In this document: one piece after another, positions 18,846-30,270 of the stretch | Numbering within the stretch: the first letter of the stretch is position 1 | How the letters are laid out: the number at the start of each line of letters is the position of its first letter | Source of the DNA: Apilactobacillus kunkeei DSM 12361 = ATCC 700308 | Lineage (GTDB): Bacteria > Bacillota > Bacilli > Lactobacillales > Lactobacillaceae | Reading direction: 5' to 3' | Assembly: GCF_001281265.1 (NCBI RefSeq) | Contig: NZ_JXDB01000009.1 | Coordinates: 62,001 to 126,000 of the forward strand | Length of the DNA: 64,000 bases | Notes under the pieces: model-generated | Database searches by the model: none | What the model was told of the DNA's origin: nothing | What the model saw: the letters and a program-made list of their open reading frames with translations, nothing else | Program-made: the position numbers and the translations under genes

Positions 18846-21800
18846 TTATTGGTTATTTACGTCTTCTTCATTCATACGTTTTTCAATTTGGCTAATTGAG
18901 TAAACGTCGTTTGAATCAACTTTTGGTGATTCTTGTTCTTCAACTTTAGCGTTGATTTCACCGTAAGTCTTCATTCCAGTACCAGCTGGAATTAGCTTAC
19001 CAATAATAACATTTTCCTTAAGACCAACTAATGGATCGTTCTTTCCACGGATAGCAGCATCTGTTAGAACACGAGTAGTTTCTTGGAATGATGCAGCTGA
19101 TAAGAAACTGTTAGTTTCTAGGGCAGCCTTGGTAATACCTAAGATAACTGGACGTGCAGTTGCTGGAATCTTACCAGAAATAACTGCGTCAGCATTAGCT
19201 TCCTTAAAGTCATTAATATCCATTAAAGTACCTGGTAGAACTTCAGTGTCACCTGAGTCCATGATTCTTACCTTACGTAGCATTTGACGAACCATGATTT
19301 CAGCATGCTTATCACTAACTTCTATCCCTTGCATACGGTAAGTCTTTTGAACTTCACTTAGCAAGTATACTTCAGTTGATAGTGAATCACGAACTTTGAT
19401 TAGTTCCTTAGGATCAATTGAACCTTCGTTAATAGCTTGTCCACGACGGATGAAGTCACCTTCAGCCACGTTCATACGAGCATTAATTGGAACCTTGTAA
19501 GTTCTAGTGTCGGCGTCACCCTTAACAGTAACTTCCTTCACTCTTTCAGCAGGGTTTTCTTCAATTAGAGATACAGTACCTGTAACTTCAGTAATTTCTG
19601 CTTTACCTTTAGGGTTTCTAGCTTCGAAGATTTCTTGAACACGAGGAAGACCTTGTGTGATATCGGCGTTACCAGCAACCCCACCGGTATGGAAGTTACG
19701 CATAGTTAATTGAGTACCAGGTTCACCAATTGATTGAGCAGCAACAGTACCAACTGCTTCACCAACTTCTACAGGTGAACCAGTAGCTAAATTACGACCG
19801 TAACATTTTTCACAAACCCCGTGAACTGTATTACAAGTGAATGCTGAACGAATTTCAACTTCTTCAATTCCAGCAGCTTCAATTGCTTCAGCTTCAGGTT
19901 CGTTAATCATTTGGTTATGCTTAACAATTACTTCACCAGTTTCTGGGTTCTTAACTGTCTTCATAGCATATCTACCAATGATTCTGTCGTATAGAGGTTC
20001 AATCATTTCGTTACCTTGCTTCAATGCAGCTACGATAACTCCACGATCAGTGTTACAATCTTCTTCTCTGATAATAACATCTTGAGCCACATCAACTAGA
20101 CGACGAGTTAAGTAACCTGAGTTGGCAGTCTTCAAGGCAGTATCAGTCATACCCTTACGGGCACCGTGGGTTGAAATGAACATTTCAAGAACTGATAGAC
20201 CTTCACAGAAGTTAGCAGTGATAGGTAATTCCATGATTTCACCATTAGGTGCAGCCATCAAACCACGCATACCAGCTAATTGAGTAAAGTTAGAGATGTT
20301 ACCACGGGCACCGGAGTCACTCATCATAAAGATAGGGTTTTGAGGATCGAAGTTCTTCAACAAGTCGTTTTGAATTTCATCCTTAGCATCACTCCAGATA
20401 CCGATAACTCTTTCGTAACGTTCTTGGTCAGTAATTAAACCACGACGGAATTGTTTTGTAACGTTTTCAACTTTTTTGTGTGAATCAGCAATAATTTGAG
20501 GTTTTGACTTAAGGTCAGTAACATCAGTGATACCAACAGTTAAACCTGACTTAGTTGATTCGTTGTAACCTAAGTCCTTCATTCTATCTAGTAGTTGTGA
20601 AGTTTCAGTTACCTTGTATTGCTTGTAAACTTCAGCAATGATGTCTGATAAGAAACCTTTCTTGAAGGCACCGTTTAGAGGAGCATTCTTCAAGTGTTCA
20701 TGGATATCTTCACCAGGTTCTAGGAAGAAACTGTCAGATAAGTGACCATGTAGGTTAGTATCAGTTGGTTCGTTCAAGTATTGGAATGTCTTTGGAAGAA
20801 TACCGTTAAAGATAATCTTACCAATAGTTGTTACCAAAATCTTGTCCTTTTGTTCATCAGTGAATGGTTTTTCACTCATTGATGAAGCAGCAATACCAAC
20901 ACGAGTATGCCAGTGAGTTAAACCACTTTGGTATGAAAGTCTTGCTTCTTCAGGTGTGTTGAAGATCATACCTTCACCTTCGCGGCCTTCTTCTTCCATA
21001 GTTAGGTAGTAGTTACCAATAACCATATCTTGAGAAGGAGCAACGATTGGGTTTCCATCACGAGGAGCAAGAATATGAGTAGCAGCTAGCATCAATAGTC
21101 TTGATTCAGCTTGAGCTTCGTCTGATAAAGGAACGTGGATGGCCATTTGATCACCATCAAAATCGGCGTTATAAGCTTCACAAGCTAATGGGTGAAGACG
21201 CATTGATTTACCTGAAACCAATACTGGTTCGAATGCTTGAATACCTAATCTATGCAATGTAGGCGCACGGTTAAGTAATACTGGATGTTCCTTAATTACG
21301 TCATCCAATACATCGAATACTTCTTCATCTTTACGTTCGATTTGACGTTTAGCAGACTTAATGTTTGAAGCACTACCACGTTTTACAAGTTCTTTCATAA
21401 TGAAAGGCTTGAATAATTCCATGGCCATTGGAACTGGAAGTCCCATTTGGTTGAACTTCAAGAATGGTCCAACATCAATAACAGAACGACCAGAGTAATC
21501 AACACGCTTACCAAGTAAGTTTTGTCTGAAACGACCTTGCTTACCTTTAAGCATGTGTGATAGTGACTTAAGTGGACGGTTACCAGGACCGGCAACAGGA
21601 CGACCACGACGACCGTTATCGATTAAAGCATCAACAGCTTCTTGTAGCATACGTTTTTCATTTTGAACAATGATACCAGGAGCATGTAAATCTAATAATC
21701 TCTTTAGACGGTTATTTCTGTTAATAACACGACGGTACAAGTCATTTAAGTCAGAAGTGGCGAAACGGCCACCTTCTAGTTGTACCATTGGTCTTAAGTC

Positions 21801-22508
21801 AGGTGGAATAACTGGAATTGCTTCCATTACCATCCATGACAAGTCATTACCTGATTGTAGGAAGGCTTCTAGAATATCTAGACGTCTAACCGCTCTAACA
21901 CGCTTTTGACCAGTAGCCTTCTTTAGTTCATCTTTTAATTCAGCAACTTCTTTATTGATATCAACATTGTTCAATAAAGTTCTAATTGCTTCAGCACCAA
22001 TCTTAGCTTCGAAACGGTTACCATATTCAAGTTTCTTTTCACGGTAATCTTGTTCTGAGATTAGTTGCTTGTTTTCTAGTGGAGTATCACCAGGATCTGT
22101 AACAACGTATGAAGCAAAGTAGATAATTTCTTCCAAGGCACGTGGGCTCATGTCTAATACAAGACCCATACGACTTGGAATTCCTTTAAAGTACCAAATG
22201 TGAGTTACTGGAGCAGCTAATTCAATGTGACCCATACGTTCACGACGTACTTTAGCACGTGTAACTTCTACTCCACAACGATCACAGACGATACCCTTGT
22301 ATCTAATACGTTTATATTTACCACAAGCACATTCCCAATCCTTTGTAGGACCGAAAATTCTTTCGTCGAATAGACCATCTTTTTCTGGTTTTAAAGTTCT
22401 GTAGTTGATAGTTTCTGGCTTTTTAACTTCACCAAATGACCAACTACGAATTTTATCAGAAGAAGCTAATCCAATTTGCATGCTTGAAAATTTGTTTACA
22501 TCGACCAA
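18846..22508 (-). CDS. rpoC: DNA-directed RNA polymerase subunit beta'
   Basis: Beta' forms one jaw of RNA polymerase and carries the catalytic magnesium site. The 1220-residue protein starts at TTG (22508) after AAAGGGGA and opens (M)[15 protein letters not shown]. It shows the N-terminal zinc ribbon (CACGKY...CDRC, near residues 60-78), the invariant NADFDGDQ (about residue 450), the trigger-loop region with [19 protein letters not shown], and the second zinc site CEKC. It lies 17 bases after rpoB and ends at a bidirectional terminator. Confidence 0.98.
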   Translation of the reverse strand: MVDVNKFSSMQIGLASSDKIRSWSFGEVKKPETINYRTLKPEKDGLFDERIFGPTKDWECACGKYKRIRYKGIVCDRCGVEVTRAKVRRERMGHIELAAPVTHIWYFKGIPSRMGLVLDMSPRALEEIIYFASYVVTDPGDTPLENKQLISEQDYREKKLEYGNRFEAKIGAEAIRTLLNNVDINKEVAELKDELKKATGQKRVRAVRRLDILEAFLQSGNDLSWMVMEAIPVIPPDLRPMVQLEGGRFATSDLNDLYRRVINRNNRLKRLLDLHAPGIIVQNEKRMLQEAVDALIDNGRRGRPVAGPGNRPLKSLSHMLKGKQGRFRQNLLGKRVDYSGRSVIDVGPFLKFNQMGLPVPMAMELFKPFIMKELVKRGSASNIKSAKRQIERKDEEVFDVLDDVIKEHPVLLNRAPTLHRLGIQAFEPVLVSGKSMRLHPLACEAYNADFDGDQMAIHVPLSDEAQAESRLLMLAATHILAPRDGNPIVAPSQDMVIGNYYLTMEEEGREGEGMIFNTPEEARLSYQSGLTHWHTRVGIAASSMSEKPFTDEQKDKILVTTIGKIIFNGILPKTFQYLNEPTDTNLHGHLSDSFFLEPGEDIHEHLKNAPLNGAFKKGFLSDIIAEVYKQYKVTETSQLLDRMKDLGYNESTKSGLTVGITDVTDLKSKPQIIADSHKKVENVTKQFRRGLITDQERYERVIGIWSDAKDEIQNDLLKNFDPQNPIFMMSDSGARGNISNFTQLAGMRGLMAAPNGEIMELPITANFCEGLSVLEMFISTHGARKGMTDTALKTANSGYLTRRLVDVAQDVIIREEDCNTDRGVIVAALKQGNEMIEPLYDRIIGRYAMKTVKNPETGEVIVKHNQMINEPEAEAIEAAGIEEVEIRSAFTCNTVHGVCEKCYGRNLATGSPVEVGEAVGTVAAQSIGEPGTQLTMRNFHTGGVAGNADITQGLPRVQEIFEARNPKGKAEITEVTGTVSLIEENPAERVKEVTVKGDADTRTYKVPINARMNVAEGDFIRRGQAINEGSIDPKELIKVRDSLSTEVYLLSEVQKTYRMQGIEVSDKHAEIMVRQMLRKVRIMDSGDTEVLPGTLMDINDFKEANADAVISGKIPATARPVILGITKAALETNSFLSAASFQETTRVLTDAAIRGKNDPLVGLKENVIIGKLIPAGTGMKTYGEINAKVEEQESPKVDSNDVYSISQIEKRMNEEDVNNQ

Positions 22509-22525
22509 TGGATAGTCCCCTTTCT

Positions 22526-25500
22526 TTATTCCTTAAAGTTGGTGTTTGCTTTGTCGTCTTGTTCAGACTTTTCTTCATCTTTATCTTCTTGTTCTTTCTT
22601 TTGCTTTTCAGCTAGTTTGCTTAAAGCATCAACGTTAACAACACCGTCGTCTTCTTCACTGTCTAAATCACGAAGTTCGATTTCTTTGTTGTCTTCGTTA
22701 AGAACCTTCATGTCTAATCCTAGAGCTTGAAGTTCTTTTACAAGAACACGGAATGATTCAGGAACACCTGGCTTAGGAATTGGTTCACCCTTAACAATAG
22801 CTTCGTATGTCTTAACACGACCAACAACGTCATCTGACTTGTAAGTCAAGATTTCTTGTAGTGTGTATGCGGCACCATAAGCTTCTAGGGCCCAAACTTC
22901 CATTTCACCAAAACGTTGTCCACCAAATTGTGCTTTACCACCAAGTGGTTGTTGAGTAACTAGTGAGTAAGGTCCAATTGAACGAGCATGGATCTTATCG
23001 TCAACCATGTGAGCAAGTTTCAAGTAGTGCATTACACCAACTGCAACACGTTTATCAAATGGTTCACCGGTTCTACCATCGTATACAATTGACTTACCAT
23101 CTGAAGCCATACCGGCTTCCTTAACAGCATCCCAGATATCTGAATCACGAGCACCGTCGAATACCGGTGTACTTACGTGGATACCTAGTTTTCTAGCAGC
23201 CATACCTAAGTGTAATTCAAGAACTTGTCCAATGTTCATACGTGAAGGCACACCCATGGGACTCAATAGAATATCAATTGGAGTACCATCTGGTAAGTAA
23301 GGCATATCTTCTTCAGGAATAACAATGGAAACAGTACCCTTGTTACCGTGACGACCAGACATCTTGTCCCCTACTTGGATCTTACGTTTTTGAGCAATGT
23401 AAACTCGAACCATCTTGTTTACACCTGGTGCTAATTCATCACCATTTTCTCTAGTGAAGACCTTAACGTCTTGAACGATACCGCCACCACCGTGAGGTAC
23501 ACGTAGTGAAGTATCACGGACTTCTCTAGACTTTTCACCGAAGATAGCATGTAGTAAACGTTCTTCAGCTGATAATTCTGTTACACCCTTAGGAGTAACC
23601 TTACCAACTAAAATGTCACCATCATGTACTTCAGCACCAATTCTGATAGTTCCTTCTTCGTCAAGGTTTCTTAAAGCGTCTTCCCCAACGTTAGGAATTT
23701 CTCTAGTCATTTCTTCAGGTCCAAGTTTGGTATCTCTAGTTTCTGATTCGTATTCTTCAATATGAATTGAAGTGTATACATCTTCTCTAACTAATCTTTC
23801 TGAAATACCGATGGCATCTTCGAAGTTGTAACCTTGCCAAGTCATGAACGCAACAACTGGGTTTTGACCTAAAGCAAGTTCTCCGTTTTCCATTGAAGGA
23901 CCGTCAGCTAGAATTTCATCAGCGTCAACCTTGTCGTTTACACGAACGATTGGACGTTGGTTGTAGTTCTTACCACCATTGGAACGTTGGAACTTCATTA
24001 GTTTGTAAGTATCTAATGAACCGTCTTCTCTTCTAACACGTACTTCATCAGCATCAACGTATTCAACAGTACCTGGATGTTTACAGATTAAAGCAACACC
24101 AGAGTCATGAGCCGCCTTGTATTCGATACCAGTACCAACTAGTGGTGCATGTGGGTTAACCAAAGGAACAGCTTGACGTTGCATGTTGGCACCCATCAAG
24201 GCACGGTTGGAGTCATCATTTTCCAAGAAAGGAATACATGCAGTGGCAACTGAAACTACTTGCTTAGGAGAAACGTCCATGTAGTCAACGTTTTCAATCT
24301 TAGTTTCAATATTATTTGACTTGTATCTAGCCATAACAACATCGTTCTTGAATGATCCGTCTTCATTTAATGGAGAGTTAGCTTGAGCAACTACGAAGTT
24401 ATCTTCTTCGTCAGCTGATAAGTAATCAATCTTATCAGTTACTTTGTGAGTATCCCATGATACACGACGGTAAGGTGTTTCAACGAAACCGTACTTGTTA
24501 ACCTTAGAATAACTTGAAAGTGAGTTAATCAAACCAATGTTAGGACCTTCAGGAGTTTCAATAGGACAAATACGACCATAGTGAGTGTAGTGAACATCAC
24601 GAACTTCGTATCCGGCACGGTCTCTGGTCAAACCACCAGGTCCTAATGCAGATAGACGACGTTTATGAGTTAATTCACCCAATGGGTTAGTTTGGTCCAT
24701 GAATTGTGACAATTGTGATGAACCAAAGAATTCCTTAATTGAAGCTACTACAGGACGAATGTTGATTAATTGTTGTGGAGTAACAGTAGTAGTGTCTTGA
24801 ATTGACATACGTTCTCTTACTACACGTTCCATTCTTGCTAGACCAATTCTGAATTGGTTTTGTAGTAATTCACCAACAGAACGGATACGACGGTTACCTA
24901 AATGGTCAATATCATCAGGTTCACCAATTCCTTCTTGCAAGTTGAAGAAGTAGTTGATAGCAGAAATAATATCTGCTGGAGTGATGTGATGGTAATCCAA
25001 TGAGATGTTGTCGTTTCCAATCATGTTAACAACATGATCTGGGTCTTTTTCTGATTGTACTTTGATGATTTGTACAGTCATTGGTTCTGGAACAACTGAT
25101 TGTTCTGAAGGGTTGAAAGTGTATGCCTTAAAGTCTTCGCGGTCCAAGTATGGAGCTAATTCCTTCATGACATTCTTATCAATTACAGTACCCTTCTTAG
25201 CAATAATTTCTCCAGTATCTGGATCAGCTAAAGTTTCAGCAAGGGTTAATCCTAGTAAACGAGTCTTTAGGCTTAACTTGTTGTTAGTCTTGTATCTACC
25301 AACAGGAGCCATGTCGTAACGTTTTGGATCGAAGAAACGAGTAGTCAATAGGCTACGAGATGAATCAGCAGTCTTAGGTTCACCCGGACGTAGACGTTCG
25401 TAAATGTCCTTTAATGCTTCTTCAACACGTGAATCTTCTGTGTCTTTGTGGACATCTTTTTCAAGAGTCAATGAAAGACTATCATTGCTACCCAAAATTT

Positions 25501-26125
25501 GAGTAATTTCGTCATCTGAACCGAAACCTAATGCACGAACTAGTTCAGTAATTGGTAGCTTTCTAGTTCTATCAATACGAACGTATGATAAGTTCTTTGC
25601 GTCAGTTTCGAATTCCATCCAGGCACCACGGTTAGGAATTACAGTAGTACCATAGCTGATACGTCCATTCTTGTCTTCTTCTTTGTGGAAGAATACACCA
25701 GGAGAACGAACTAATTGTGAAACAATTACACGTTCTGCCCCGTTAATAATGAAAGTACCTTGATCAGTCATCAATGGGAAATCGCCAAAGAATACATCTT
25801 GGGTCTTAATTTCACCAGTTTCATGATTGGTCAATTTCAATGTGATATGAAGTGGAGCTGAGTAGTTAGCCTCATGATCTCTTGCTTCATTAACAGTGTA
25901 CTTAGGTTCTAATAATTGGTAATCAACGAATTCTAAGGATAGTTTTCCTTGGAAATCATCAATTGGCATAATGCTGTTAAACATTTCACGCAAACCTTCA
26001 TCTAAGAACCACTTGTATGAATCGGTTTGAATTTCAATTAAATTAGGTAAATCAAGAACTTCCTTGATTTGAGAGTAACTTCTACGAATACGGTGTTTAC
26101 CATATTTAACTAAATGTCCTGCCAA
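22526..26125 (-). CDS. rpoB: DNA-directed RNA polymerase subunit beta
   Basis: Beta forms the other jaw of RNA polymerase and the rifampicin pocket. I start it at TTG (26125), eight bases after GGAGGGG, giving 1199 residues starting (M)[19 protein letters not shown], the lactobacillus family start; a GTG nine bases earlier overlaps the binding site. The rifampicin region [18 protein letters not shown] and [12 protein letters not shown] looks wild type. The C-terminus ends in an acidic, glutamine/lysine-rich tail of about 40 residues. The 190-base leader contains a terminator-like hairpin and a structured element. Confidence 0.98.
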   Translation of the reverse strand: MAGHLVKYGKHRIRRSYSQIKEVLDLPNLIEIQTDSYKWFLDEGLREMFNSIMPIDDFQGKLSLEFVDYQLLEPKYTVNEARDHEANYSAPLHITLKLTNHETGEIKTQDVFFGDFPLMTDQGTFIINGAERVIVSQLVRSPGVFFHKEEDKNGRISYGTTVIPNRGAWMEFETDAKNLSYVRIDRTRKLPITELVRALGFGSDDEITQILGSNDSLSLTLEKDVHKDTEDSRVEEALKDIYERLRPGEPKTADSSRSLLTTRFFDPKRYDMAPVGRYKTNNKLSLKTRLLGLTLAETLADPDTGEIIAKKGTVIDKNVMKELAPYLDREDFKAYTFNPSEQSVVPEPMTVQIIKVQSEKDPDHVVNMIGNDNISLDYHHITPADIISAINYFFNLQEGIGEPDDIDHLGNRRIRSVGELLQNQFRIGLARMERVVRERMSIQDTTTVTPQQLINIRPVVASIKEFFGSSQLSQFMDQTNPLGELTHKRRLSALGPGGLTRDRAGYEVRDVHYTHYGRICPIETPEGPNIGLINSLSSYSKVNKYGFVETPYRRVSWDTHKVTDKIDYLSADEEDNFVVAQANSPLNEDGSFKNDVVMARYKSNNIETKIENVDYMDVSPKQVVSVATACIPFLENDDSNRALMGANMQRQAVPLVNPHAPLVGTGIEYKAAHDSGVALICKHPGTVEYVDADEVRVRREDGSLDTYKLMKFQRSNGGKNYNQRPIVRVNDKVDADEILADGPSMENGELALGQNPVVAFMTWQGYNFEDAIGISERLVREDVYTSIHIEEYESETRDTKLGPEEMTREIPNVGEDALRNLDEEGTIRIGAEVHDGDILVGKVTPKGVTELSAEERLLHAIFGEKSREVRDTSLRVPHGGGGIVQDVKVFTRENGDELAPGVNKMVRVYIAQKRKIQVGDKMSGRHGNKGTVSIVIPEEDMPYLPDGTPIDILLSPMGVPSRMNIGQVLELHLGMAARKLGIHVSTPVFDGARDSDIWDAVKEAGMASDGKSIVYDGRTGEPFDKRVAVGVMHYLKLAHMVDDKIHARSIGPYSLVTQQPLGGKAQFGGQRFGEMEVWALEAYGAAYTLQEILTYKSDDVVGRVKTYEAIVKGEPIPKPGVPESFRVLVKELQALGLDMKVLNEDNKEIELRDLDSEEDDGVVNVDALSKLAEKQKKEQEDKDEEKSEQDDKANTNFKE

Positions 26126-26216
26126 GTTCTTCACCCCTCCAAAAATTTCTACGCAAGTGAAATATTACAATTGTGTTACAAATGCATTTTTTTACCCTTT
26201 TTATCTAAAAATGAGC

Positions 26217-26261
26217 AAAAAAAAACCAAAATAAGCAATTCAAATTGAAGCTTATTTTTGG
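26217..26261 (-). terminator. Terminator-like attenuator in the rpoB leader
   Basis: Inside the leader between the rpoB promoter and rpoB, the minus-strand RNA forms a 11-12 bp stem (26250-26261 with 26226-26236, one bulge) followed by nine U. This is a strong intrinsic terminator placed upstream of an essential gene, so it must be read through or regulated. See the hairpin just upstream. Confidence 0.75.
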
Positions 26262-26270
26262 TTAATATAG

Positions 26271-26303
26271 GCGTGTCTGACGGACAATAGATCGCCGACA
26301 CAC
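26271..26303 (-). promoter_or_regulatory. Structured leader hairpin upstream of rpoB (possible Lacto-rpoB motif)
   Basis: A 7-bp helix (26297-26303 with 26271-26277, one G-U pair) encloses a loop that can pair further (GGCGA with UUGUC). It sits between the promoter and the attenuator. A Lacto-rpoB RNA motif has been described in the leaders of rpoB in Lactobacillales; position agrees, but I cannot check the consensus. Confidence 0.5.
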
Positions 26304-26329
26304 ATTTCACTTCGTAGTTATATATTTGT

Positions 26330-26358
26330 ATGATACTCTCGAAGGTATATAAAGTCAA
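26330..26358 (-). promoter_or_regulatory. Promoter of rpoBC
   Basis: Minus-strand -35 TTGACT (26353-26358), 17-base spacer and -10 TATCAT (26330-26335). The predicted start near 26323 gives a leader of about 200 bases before the rpoB TTG codon. The promoter directly follows the clpC terminator. Confidence 0.85.
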
Positions 26359-26370
26359 GATTTAGACAAT

Positions 26371-26402
26371 AAAAAAAGAGGGATAATTCCCTCTTTTTTA
26401 TT
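26371..26402 (-). terminator. Terminator after clpC
   Basis: Hairpin GAGGGA/TCCCTC (26378-26393) with A-runs and T-runs on both sides begins at the clpC stop codon. On the minus strand it is followed by seven U, ending the ctsR-clpC transcript just before the rpoB promoter. Confidence 0.85.
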
Positions 26403-28899
26403 ATGCCTTAACGGCTTCTTTTTTAGTGATTGTAATCTTGCCTTTAGATGCTCCGATTGAAACGTCATCCCCTGGTTTAATTTCACCAGAAAGAATTTCT
26501 TCAGAAACTTTATCTTCGACATCATTTTGCAATGCGCGACGAATTGGACGAGCACCGTATTCAGGATTGAAACCATTCTTAGCAATCAATTCGATTGCTG
26601 CTGGGGTCATCTTCACGTTGATGCCTAAGTCGTGAACTCGTTTCAACAAATCGTTAGACATTAATTTAACAATTTCTTGAACTTGTTTTTCGTTTAGTTC
26701 GTGGAAGATGATTGTTTCATCGATACGGTTTAAAAATTCTGGTCTGAAGAATCTCTTCATTTGTTCTTCGACTGTCTTTCTCATTAGCTTGTAGTTTTCA
26801 TCGTCATGATCTAGTTCAGCACCAAAACCAACGGTCTTCTTATCACGTAGTGTTCTAGCACCTAAGTTAGAAGTCATAATCAAGACAGTGTTTCTAAAGT
26901 CGACATGTCTACCCTTAGAATCTGTTAGGTATCCATCATCTAATACTTGTAGTAGCAAGTTGAAGACATCTGGATGAGCCTTTTCTACTTCATCGAATAG
27001 AACAACTGAGTATGGATGTTGTCTTACCTTTTCGGTCAATTGGCCACCTTCATCGTATCCAACGTATCCTGGAGCTGAACCAACCATTCGAGAAGCGGAT
27101 TCTTTTTGCATGTATTCTGACATATCAATTCTGATAATGTCGTCCTTTGAACCAAACATTTCTTCAGCTAAGTCCTTAGCTAATTCAGTCTTACCAACAC
27201 CGGTAGGTCCTAAGAAAATGAATGAACCGATTGGTCTGTTTGGATCCTTGATACCACTTCTAGCACGTCTGATTGCACGTGATACGGCAGAAACGGCTTC
27301 GTTTTGACCAATAATCTTCTTGTGTAGGATTGATTCTAGGTTAACCAAACGCTTGCTGTCAGCCTTAGTCATCTTAGTTACTGGCACACCAGTCCATTCT
27401 GAGACAACCTTAGCGACATCTTCACCAGTTTCTTCGATATCAAAGTTGTGGTCTTCTTGACGTTGCTTTCTGATATCAGCGGTTTCTTGACGCTTAGTCT
27501 TTAGTTCTTCTTGTAGTTCTTGTTCCTTTTGACGAAGTGAAACGGCATCTTCGAAGCGTTGTTCTTCGATGGCACTTTCCATTTGAGCACTGTATTCGTT
27601 AATCTTGTTTTCTAGTTCTTCTAATGGATTGTTTTCGTCTAAGTTGTTAATTCTAACCATTGCGGCAGCTTCATCCATCAAGTCGATTGCCTTATCAGGT
27701 AGAAAACGGTTGCTAATGTATCTGCTTGATAAATCAACGGCCTTTTCGATAGCGTCATCAGTAATCTTTACTTGATGGTGGCTTTCGTACTTAGGACGAA
27801 TTCCCTTTAGGATTTCGACAGCTTCATCTCTAGTAGGTTCATCAACTGAAACAGTTGCGAATCTTCTAGCTAATGCGCCATCTTTTTCGATGTACTTTTG
27901 GTATTCATCCAAAGTAGTAGCACCGATTGTTTGAAGGTCTCCTCTAGCAAGTGCTGGTTTTAGGATGTTAGAAGCATCTATAGCTCCTTCAGCACCACCG
28001 GCACCCATTAGAGTGTGTAGTTCATCAATGAATAGGATTACGTTACCCACTGACTTGATTTCACTGATAATCTTCATTAGACGCTTTTCAAACTCACCAC
28101 GGTACTTAGTACCAGCGACTAGAGTTCCCATTTCAAGCATCATGATACGCTTGTTTTGCATGTCTTCTGGAACTTGTCTGTGAGCAACCTTTAATGCTAA
28201 ACCTTCAACAACGGCAGTCTTACCTACCCCTGCTTCCCCGATTAACACTGGGTTATTCTTAGTACGACGACTAAGAATTTGAATTACACGTTTGATAACA
28301 TCGTCTCTACCAATGGTAGGATCGATTAGACCATCCTTAGCTGACTTAGTTAGGTCAGTCGCAAGTGAGTCTAATGTAGGTGTAGTTCCGTTGTTACGAG
28401 CTGCTCTGCTTCCTGGTAGTGGAATATTCTTTGAGTTTGAACTTGAATCACCTGGGAATCCCATCTTACGTAATAGTACCTTCTTTACATCGTTTACTTC
28501 GACCACGTTTAATGCCACTAGAATTCTAGCAGCTAAAGTGTCTGGAGTATCTAGGATAGCAAGTAATAAGTGTTCTGTTCCTATCTTAATTGCACCGTAT
28601 TTCTTCGCAATTTGGCCAGATAAGGTCAAAATTGCTTCAGCCTTAGGAGAGTATGGTAGGTATGTGTCCTTGTCTGAATCGGTAAGGTTACCGTATCCAA
28701 CCAATATTTCCATTTCGCCTTTAATATCATCTTCGTGCACATCGCATTGCTTTAAAGCTGACTTTGCGATGCCGTTATCTTCCATTGATAAAGCTAGTAA
28801 TAAGTGTTCCGTCCCAATTCCTTGGTGGCCAAACACTTTGGCTTGTTCTTGTGCCAAAATCAATACGTTCTTTGCGCTTGGAGTAAAAATGTTATCCAT
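26401..28899 (-). CDS. clpC: ATP-dependent Clp protease ATP-binding subunit ClpC
   Basis: Hsp100 unfoldase that delivers misfolded or regulatory proteins to ClpP. The 832-residue protein has the two-repeat N domain (to about 150), AAA1 with GEAGVGKT (about 220) and [14 protein letters not shown], the UVR-type M domain (about 430-470), AAA2 with GPTGVGKT (about 560) and the C-terminal D2 small domain with [12 protein letters not shown]. It follows ctsR by 15 bases and shares its CtsR-controlled promoter. The mcsA and mcsB genes found between them in Bacillus are missing, as is usual in lactobacilli. Confidence 0.97.
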   Translation of the reverse strand: MDNIFTPSAKNVLILAQEQAKVFGHQGIGTEHLLLALSMEDNGIAKSALKQCDVHEDDIKGEMEILVGYGNLTDSDKDTYLPYSPKAEAILTLSGQIAKKYGAIKIGTEHLLLAILDTPDTLAARILVALNVVEVNDVKKVLLRKMGFPGDSSSNSKNIPLPGSRAARNNGTTPTLDSLATDLTKSAKDGLIDPTIGRDDVIKRVIQILSRRTKNNPVLIGEAGVGKTAVVEGLALKVAHRQVPEDMQNKRIMMLEMGTLVAGTKYRGEFEKRLMKIISEIKSVGNVILFIDELHTLMGAGGAEGAIDASNILKPALARGDLQTIGATTLDEYQKYIEKDGALARRFATVSVDEPTRDEAVEILKGIRPKYESHHQVKITDDAIEKAVDLSSRYISNRFLPDKAIDLMDEAAAMVRINNLDENNPLEELENKINEYSAQMESAIEEQRFEDAVSLRQKEQELQEELKTKRQETADIRKQRQEDHNFDIEETGEDVAKVVSEWTGVPVTKMTKADSKRLVNLESILHKKIIGQNEAVSAVSRAIRRARSGIKDPNRPIGSFIFLGPTGVGKTELAKDLAEEMFGSKDDIIRIDMSEYMQKESASRMVGSAPGYVGYDEGGQLTEKVRQHPYSVVLFDEVEKAHPDVFNLLLQVLDDGYLTDSKGRHVDFRNTVLIMTSNLGARTLRDKKTVGFGAELDHDDENYKLMRKTVEEQMKRFFRPEFLNRIDETIIFHELNEKQVQEIVKLMSNDLLKRVHDLGINVKMTPAAIELIAKNGFNPEYGARPIRRALQNDVEDKVSEEILSGEIKPGDDVSIGASKGKITITKKEAVKA

Positions 28900-28914
28900 A
28901 TCGTGCCTCGCTTT

Positions 28915-29382
28915 CTAGCTTTTGTATCTTAAATGATCCAATATTGCGACCATTATATTCGCTCTAATCTCATTTTCAAGTAGTTTGTTGCCAATGGATA
29001 GTGTCTGCTTGTTAATAGATGCTAACACTAAATCGGCTTCATTGTCAGTAATTAGATCATTTAACACCAAAGTGTTGATAATTGCCTTACCTTCACGTTG
29101 CGTTAAACCATCGCCAATGGCATTAATCAGCGTATCTAAAATATCTATATTATCAAGCAGCTTCACCTTTTCAATGCGAATGTATCCACCGCCACCACGC
29201 TTACTTTCGACTACGTATCCATTTTGAATGGTAAACCTAGTCTTAATAACGTAATTAATTTGTGATGGAACCACATCGAAATGGCTAGCAATATCAGATC
29301 TACTTATTTCGACTCTCTCGTCTTCAGCAATCATTTCCTTTAAATACTTCTCAATAATATCTGAAATATTCTTACCCTGCAT
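28915..29382 (-). CDS. ctsR: Transcriptional repressor CtsR
   Basis: CtsR is the heat-sensitive repressor of clp genes. The 155-residue protein begins MQGKNISDIIEKYLKEMIAE and has the winged-helix DNA-binding domain with HFDVVPSQINYVIKTRF and the beta-wing glycine stretch KRGGGGYIRI (about residues 60-69), the thermosensing loop. Start at ATG after AAGAGGTGG. Its own promoter carries a CtsR box, so it should repress itself and clpC. Confidence 0.97.
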   Translation of the reverse strand: MQGKNISDIIEKYLKEMIAEDERVEISRSDIASHFDVVPSQINYVIKTRFTIQNGYVVESKRGGGGYIRIEKVKLLDNIDILDTLINAIGDGLTQREGKAIINTLVLNDLITDNEADLVLASINKQTLSIGNKLLENEIRANIMVAILDHLRYKS

Positions 29383-29397
29383 AATACCACCTCTTTC

Positions 29398-29414
29398 TTT
29401 GACTAATTCTGACT
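29398..29414 (-). promoter_or_regulatory. CtsR operator
   Basis: Two direct heptads, AGTCAGA (29408-29414) and AGTCAAA (29398-29404), are separated by three bases. This fits the known CtsR target (RGTCAAA-N3-RGTCAAA) with one mismatch in the first half. It lies just downstream of the -10 of the ctsR promoter, where binding would block transcription until heat shock. Confidence 0.8.
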
Positions 29415-29417
29415 ATA

Positions 29418-29445
29418 ATTATACGGACTTATATTGAAAATGCAA
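29418..29445 (-). promoter_or_regulatory. Promoter of ctsR-clpC
   Basis: Minus-strand -35 TTGCAT (29440-29445), 16-base spacer, -10 TATAAT (29418-29423). The CtsR box begins four bases downstream of the -10. Confidence 0.8.
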
Positions 29446-29460
29446 AGATTTTTAACGAAA

Positions 29461-29497
29461 AACAAAAAAGAGAAAACAAATTAATGCTTTCTCTTTT
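29461..29497 (-). terminator. Terminator after the tRNA cluster
   Basis: Minus-strand hairpin AAAAGAGAAA with TTTCTCTTTT, followed by U residues, 11 bases after tRNA-Pro. It ends the eight-tRNA transcript ahead of the ctsR promoter. Confidence 0.75.
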
Positions 29498-29507
29498 GGT
29501 TATATTA

Positions 29508-29581
29508 TCGGGAAGACAGGATTCGAACCTGCGACCCCCTGGTCCCAAACCAGGTGCTCTACCAAGCTGAGCTACTTCCCG
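29508..29581 (-). tRNA. tRNA-Pro(UGG)
   Basis: Cloverleaf with CGGGAAG/CTTCCCG acceptor stem, anticodon loop TTTGGGA (anticodon TGG) and T loop TTCGAAT. The 3' CCA is not encoded. Last gene of the cluster. Confidence 0.95.
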
Positions 29582-29593
29582 AAAATAAAAAAA

Positions 29594-29667
29594 TGCACCC
29601 AGTAGGAGTCGAACCTACAACCTTCTGATTCGTAGTCAGACACTCTATCCAGTTGCGCTATGGGTGC
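29594..29667 (-). tRNA. tRNA-Arg(ACG)
   Basis: Acceptor stem GCACCCA/TGGGTGC, anticodon loop CTACGAA (anticodon ACG, whose A34 is normally converted to inosine by TadA), T loop TTCGACT. CCA not encoded. Confidence 0.95.
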
Positions 29668-29691
29668 ATAATAGTATTAAATTATTTGAAA

Positions 29692-29777
29692 TGCCGAGGA
29701 CCGGGATCGAACCGGTACGGTTATCACTAACCGCAGGATTTTAAGTCCTGTGCGTCTGCCAATTCCGCCACCCCGGC
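29692..29777 (-). tRNA. tRNA-Leu(UAA)
   Basis: An 86-base class II tRNA with a long variable arm (CGGTTAGTGATAACCG), acceptor GCCGGGG/CCTCGGC and anticodon loop CTTAAAA (anticodon TAA). CCA not encoded. Confidence 0.95.
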
Positions 29778-29790
29778 AGAACTATGCAAA

Positions 29791-29862
29791 AGCGGAAGAC
29801 GGGATTCGAACCCGCGACCCCCACCATGGCAAGGTGATGTTCTACCACTGAACTACTTCCGC
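29791..29862 (-). tRNA. tRNA-Gly(GCC)
   Basis: A 72-base cloverleaf with acceptor GCGGAAG/CTTCCGC, anticodon loop TTGCCAT (anticodon GCC) and the U73 discriminator usual for bacterial glycine tRNA. CCA not encoded. Confidence 0.95.
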
Positions 29863-29866
29863 ATAA

Positions 29867-29940
29867 TGCCGACTAGATGATTCGAACACCCGACCTCTTC
29901 ATTACTAGTGAAGCGCTCTAGCCAACTGAGCTAAGTCGGC
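29867..29940 (-). tRNA. tRNA-Thr(AGU)
   Basis: Acceptor stem GCCGACT/AGTCGGC typical of threonine tRNA, anticodon stem CTTCA/TGAAG and loop CTAGTAA, so the anticodon reads AGT. The T stem has two G-U pairs. A34 in a threonine tRNA is unusual in bacteria, where A34 is mostly limited to tRNA-Arg(ACG). CCA not encoded. Confidence 0.92.
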
Positions 29941-29961
29941 AGCAATTATGCAAATTGCAAA

Positions 29962-30045
29962 TGCGGGCGAAGGGATTCGAACCCCCACTTCCATAAGGAA
30001 ACTAGAACCTAAATCTAGCGCGTCTGCCAGTTCCGCCACGCCCGC
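29962..30045 (-). tRNA. tRNA-Leu(UAG)
   Basis: An 84-base class II tRNA with acceptor GCGGGCG/CGCCCGC, long variable arm, and anticodon loop TTTAGGT (anticodon TAG). CCA not encoded. Confidence 0.95.
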
Positions 30046-30080
30046 ATGATTATATTAAAATGTATATGGCATAGAGCCAA

Positions 30081-30153
30081 TGAGCCGTGGCAGGTTCGAA
30101 CTGCCGACCCTCTGATTAAAAGTCAGATGCTCTACCGGCTGAGCTAACGGCTC
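30081..30153 (-). tRNA. tRNA-Lys(UUU)
   Basis: Acceptor GAGCCGT/ACGGCTC, anticodon loop CTTTTAA (anticodon TTT), T loop TTCGAAC. CCA not encoded. Confidence 0.95.
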
Positions 30154-30156
30154 ATA

Positions 30157-30229
30157 TGGAGGATACAGGGCTCGAACCTGTGACCTCCTGCTTGTAAGGC
30201 AGATGCTCTCCCAACTGAGCTAATCCTCC
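30157..30229 (-). tRNA. tRNA-Val(UAC)
   Basis: First gene of the cluster. Acceptor GGAGGAT/ATCCTCC, anticodon loop CTTACAA (anticodon TAC), T loop TTCGAGC. CCA not encoded; only three bases separate it from tRNA-Lys, so both are cut from one precursor. Confidence 0.95.
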
Positions 30230-30270
30230 ATGAGGTCTTTCGAGTTATCTCTTAACAAGACAACTATTTA

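Noticed and set aside
26126-26134. GTG start for rpoB nine bases upstream
   Set aside because: It overlaps the GGAGGGG ribosome binding site; TTG at 26125 has normal spacing and gives the family N-terminus.
28292-28918. 208-codon plus-strand ORF antisense to clpC
   Set aside because: Long antisense frames are expected opposite conserved coding DNA; no start signals or protein family support it.
29500-30230. Integration site or mobile element within the tRNA cluster
   Set aside because: No integrase gene, duplicated tRNA ends or direct repeats are present; spacing between tRNA genes is ordinary.
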